From the NCBI RefSeq assembly GCF_001467615.1, contig NZ_LNYA01000032.1, positions 107,676-140,318 of the forward strand: a DNA stretch of 32,643 bases. The letters run 5' to 3'. The position numbers and the translations under genes were made by a program. The notes beneath the pieces are model-generated. The model saw only the letters and a program-made list of their open reading frames with translations, searched no databases and had not been told where the DNA came from. Below are positions 32,292 to 32,643 of the stretch, in pieces. Source of the stretch: Legionella erythra (GTDB lineage Bacteria > Pseudomonadota > Gammaproteobacteria > Legionellales > Legionellaceae). Numbering within the stretch: position 1 is the stretch's first letter; each line of letters begins with the position of its first letter.

Positions 32292-32643
32292 TGCCCTCTC
32301 CCCAACCCTCTCCCGCAAGCGGGAGAGGGAGTATACGATGTGTGACCGGCCACATCGGTAACACCAACGACAACACAATATCTACTGATCTACCCCCGCC
32401 CATCGATAACCCCCTCTCCCTCCGGGAGAGGGTTGGGGAGAAGGGGGTACACGACCCGACACATAGCTAACACCCACGACCGACACACTGATCTACCCCC
32501 ATCCATCAATAACCCCCTCTCCCTCCGGGAGAGGGTTGGGGAGAAGGGGTATACGACCCGACACATGGCTAAACACCCACGACCGACACACTGATCTACC
32601 CCCATCCATCAATAACCCCCTCTCCCTCCGGGAGAGGGTTGGG
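32292..32643. repeat. Array of hairpin-bearing ~103-bp repeats, continuing past the window end
   Basis: Three copies of the dyad CCCTCTCCC-TCC-GGGAGAGGG occur at 32412-32432, 32515-32535 and 32618-32638, exactly 103 bp apart. Each complete copy is followed by TTGGGGAGAAGGGG and a shared spacer that ends in GATCTACCCCC. The two full units are 32410-32512 and 32513-32615; a third is cut off. A fourth hairpin (32306-32329) with longer arms, CCCTCTCCCGC/GCGGGAGAGGG, is in the opposite orientation: its TTGGGGAGA flank is on the left as the reverse complement. It has a more diverged ~80-bp spacer. The array resembles REP/BIME-type noncoding repeats. The first hairpin, 18 bp past the mrcA stop, may also end or protect that transcript. 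Confidence 0.85.

Noticed and set aside
32390-32605. Minus-strand 71-residue open frame in the repeat array
   Set aside because: It merely translates the 103-bp repeats; the peptide repeats itself (RVVYP...PxPxGEG) and has no ribosome-binding site.
32410-32643. CRISPR array
   Set aside because: The regularly spaced dyads look CRISPR-like, but the sequences between them are nearly identical and ~74 bp long, and no cas genes are present.
1-32643. tRNA, rRNA, insertion sequences, integrase or phage attachment sites
   Set aside because: None could be recognised on either strand; the accessory genes have no mobile-element remnants beside them.

Overview
The window is a piece of a Legionella-type gammaproteobacterial chromosome. 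Evidence: conserved gammaproteobacterial operons (recO-era, lspA-ileS-ribF, pilMNOPQ-aroK-aroB-damX, mrcA) are interleaved with large eukaryote-like or coiled-coil proteins of the kind secreted by the Dot/Icm type IVB system. These include an ankyrin/transglutaminase-like protein, a LidA-like protein and an ADP-ribosyltransferase with a host prenylation motif. The species cannot be fixed from sequence alone. No rRNA, tRNA, insertion sequence or CRISPR array was seen.

Layout. 77-3235: ankyrin-repeat protein with a Cys-His-Asp transglutaminase-like core. 3283-4873 (minus): recO and era. 5002-8109: 1035-residue multi-pass membrane protein of unknown function. 8188-8619: type IV pilin. 8722-10716: LidA-like coiled-coil effector, with a perfect 19-bp palindrome over its predicted -35. 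10797-11354: KDPG-aldolase-like protein that has lost the Schiff-base lysine. 11331-15553 (minus): lspA, ileS, ribF. 15739-17727: the most striking gene, a cholera/pertussis-toxin-like ADP-ribosyltransferase ending in a CaaX box. It converges on an unrecognised 253-residue gene (17733-18494). 18739-19173 (minus): universal stress protein. 19405-20067: a TPP riboswitch followed by a PnuC-family transporter, so probably the thiamine transporter PnuT. 20068-28221 (minus): damX-aroB-aroK-pilQ-pilP-pilO-pilN-pilM in one tightly packed cluster. 28581-29792: a coiled-coil protein inserted between pilM and mrcA. 29912-32287: PBP1a (mrcA). 32292-32643: an array of hairpin-containing ~103-bp repeats that runs off the window end.

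How the genes work together. The minus-strand blocks are core machinery: type IV pilus assembly and alignment, shikimate pathway, isoleucyl-tRNA charging, lipoprotein maturation, FAD synthesis and ribosome assembly GTPase/recombination. The accessory genes, almost all on the plus strand, sit at the joints between those operons. The ankyrin, LidA-like and ADP-ribosyltransferase proteins are most simply read as proteins injected into a eukaryotic host. The coiled-coil and membrane proteins are weaker candidates. Effector status is inferred from domain content and context, not shown by the DNA.
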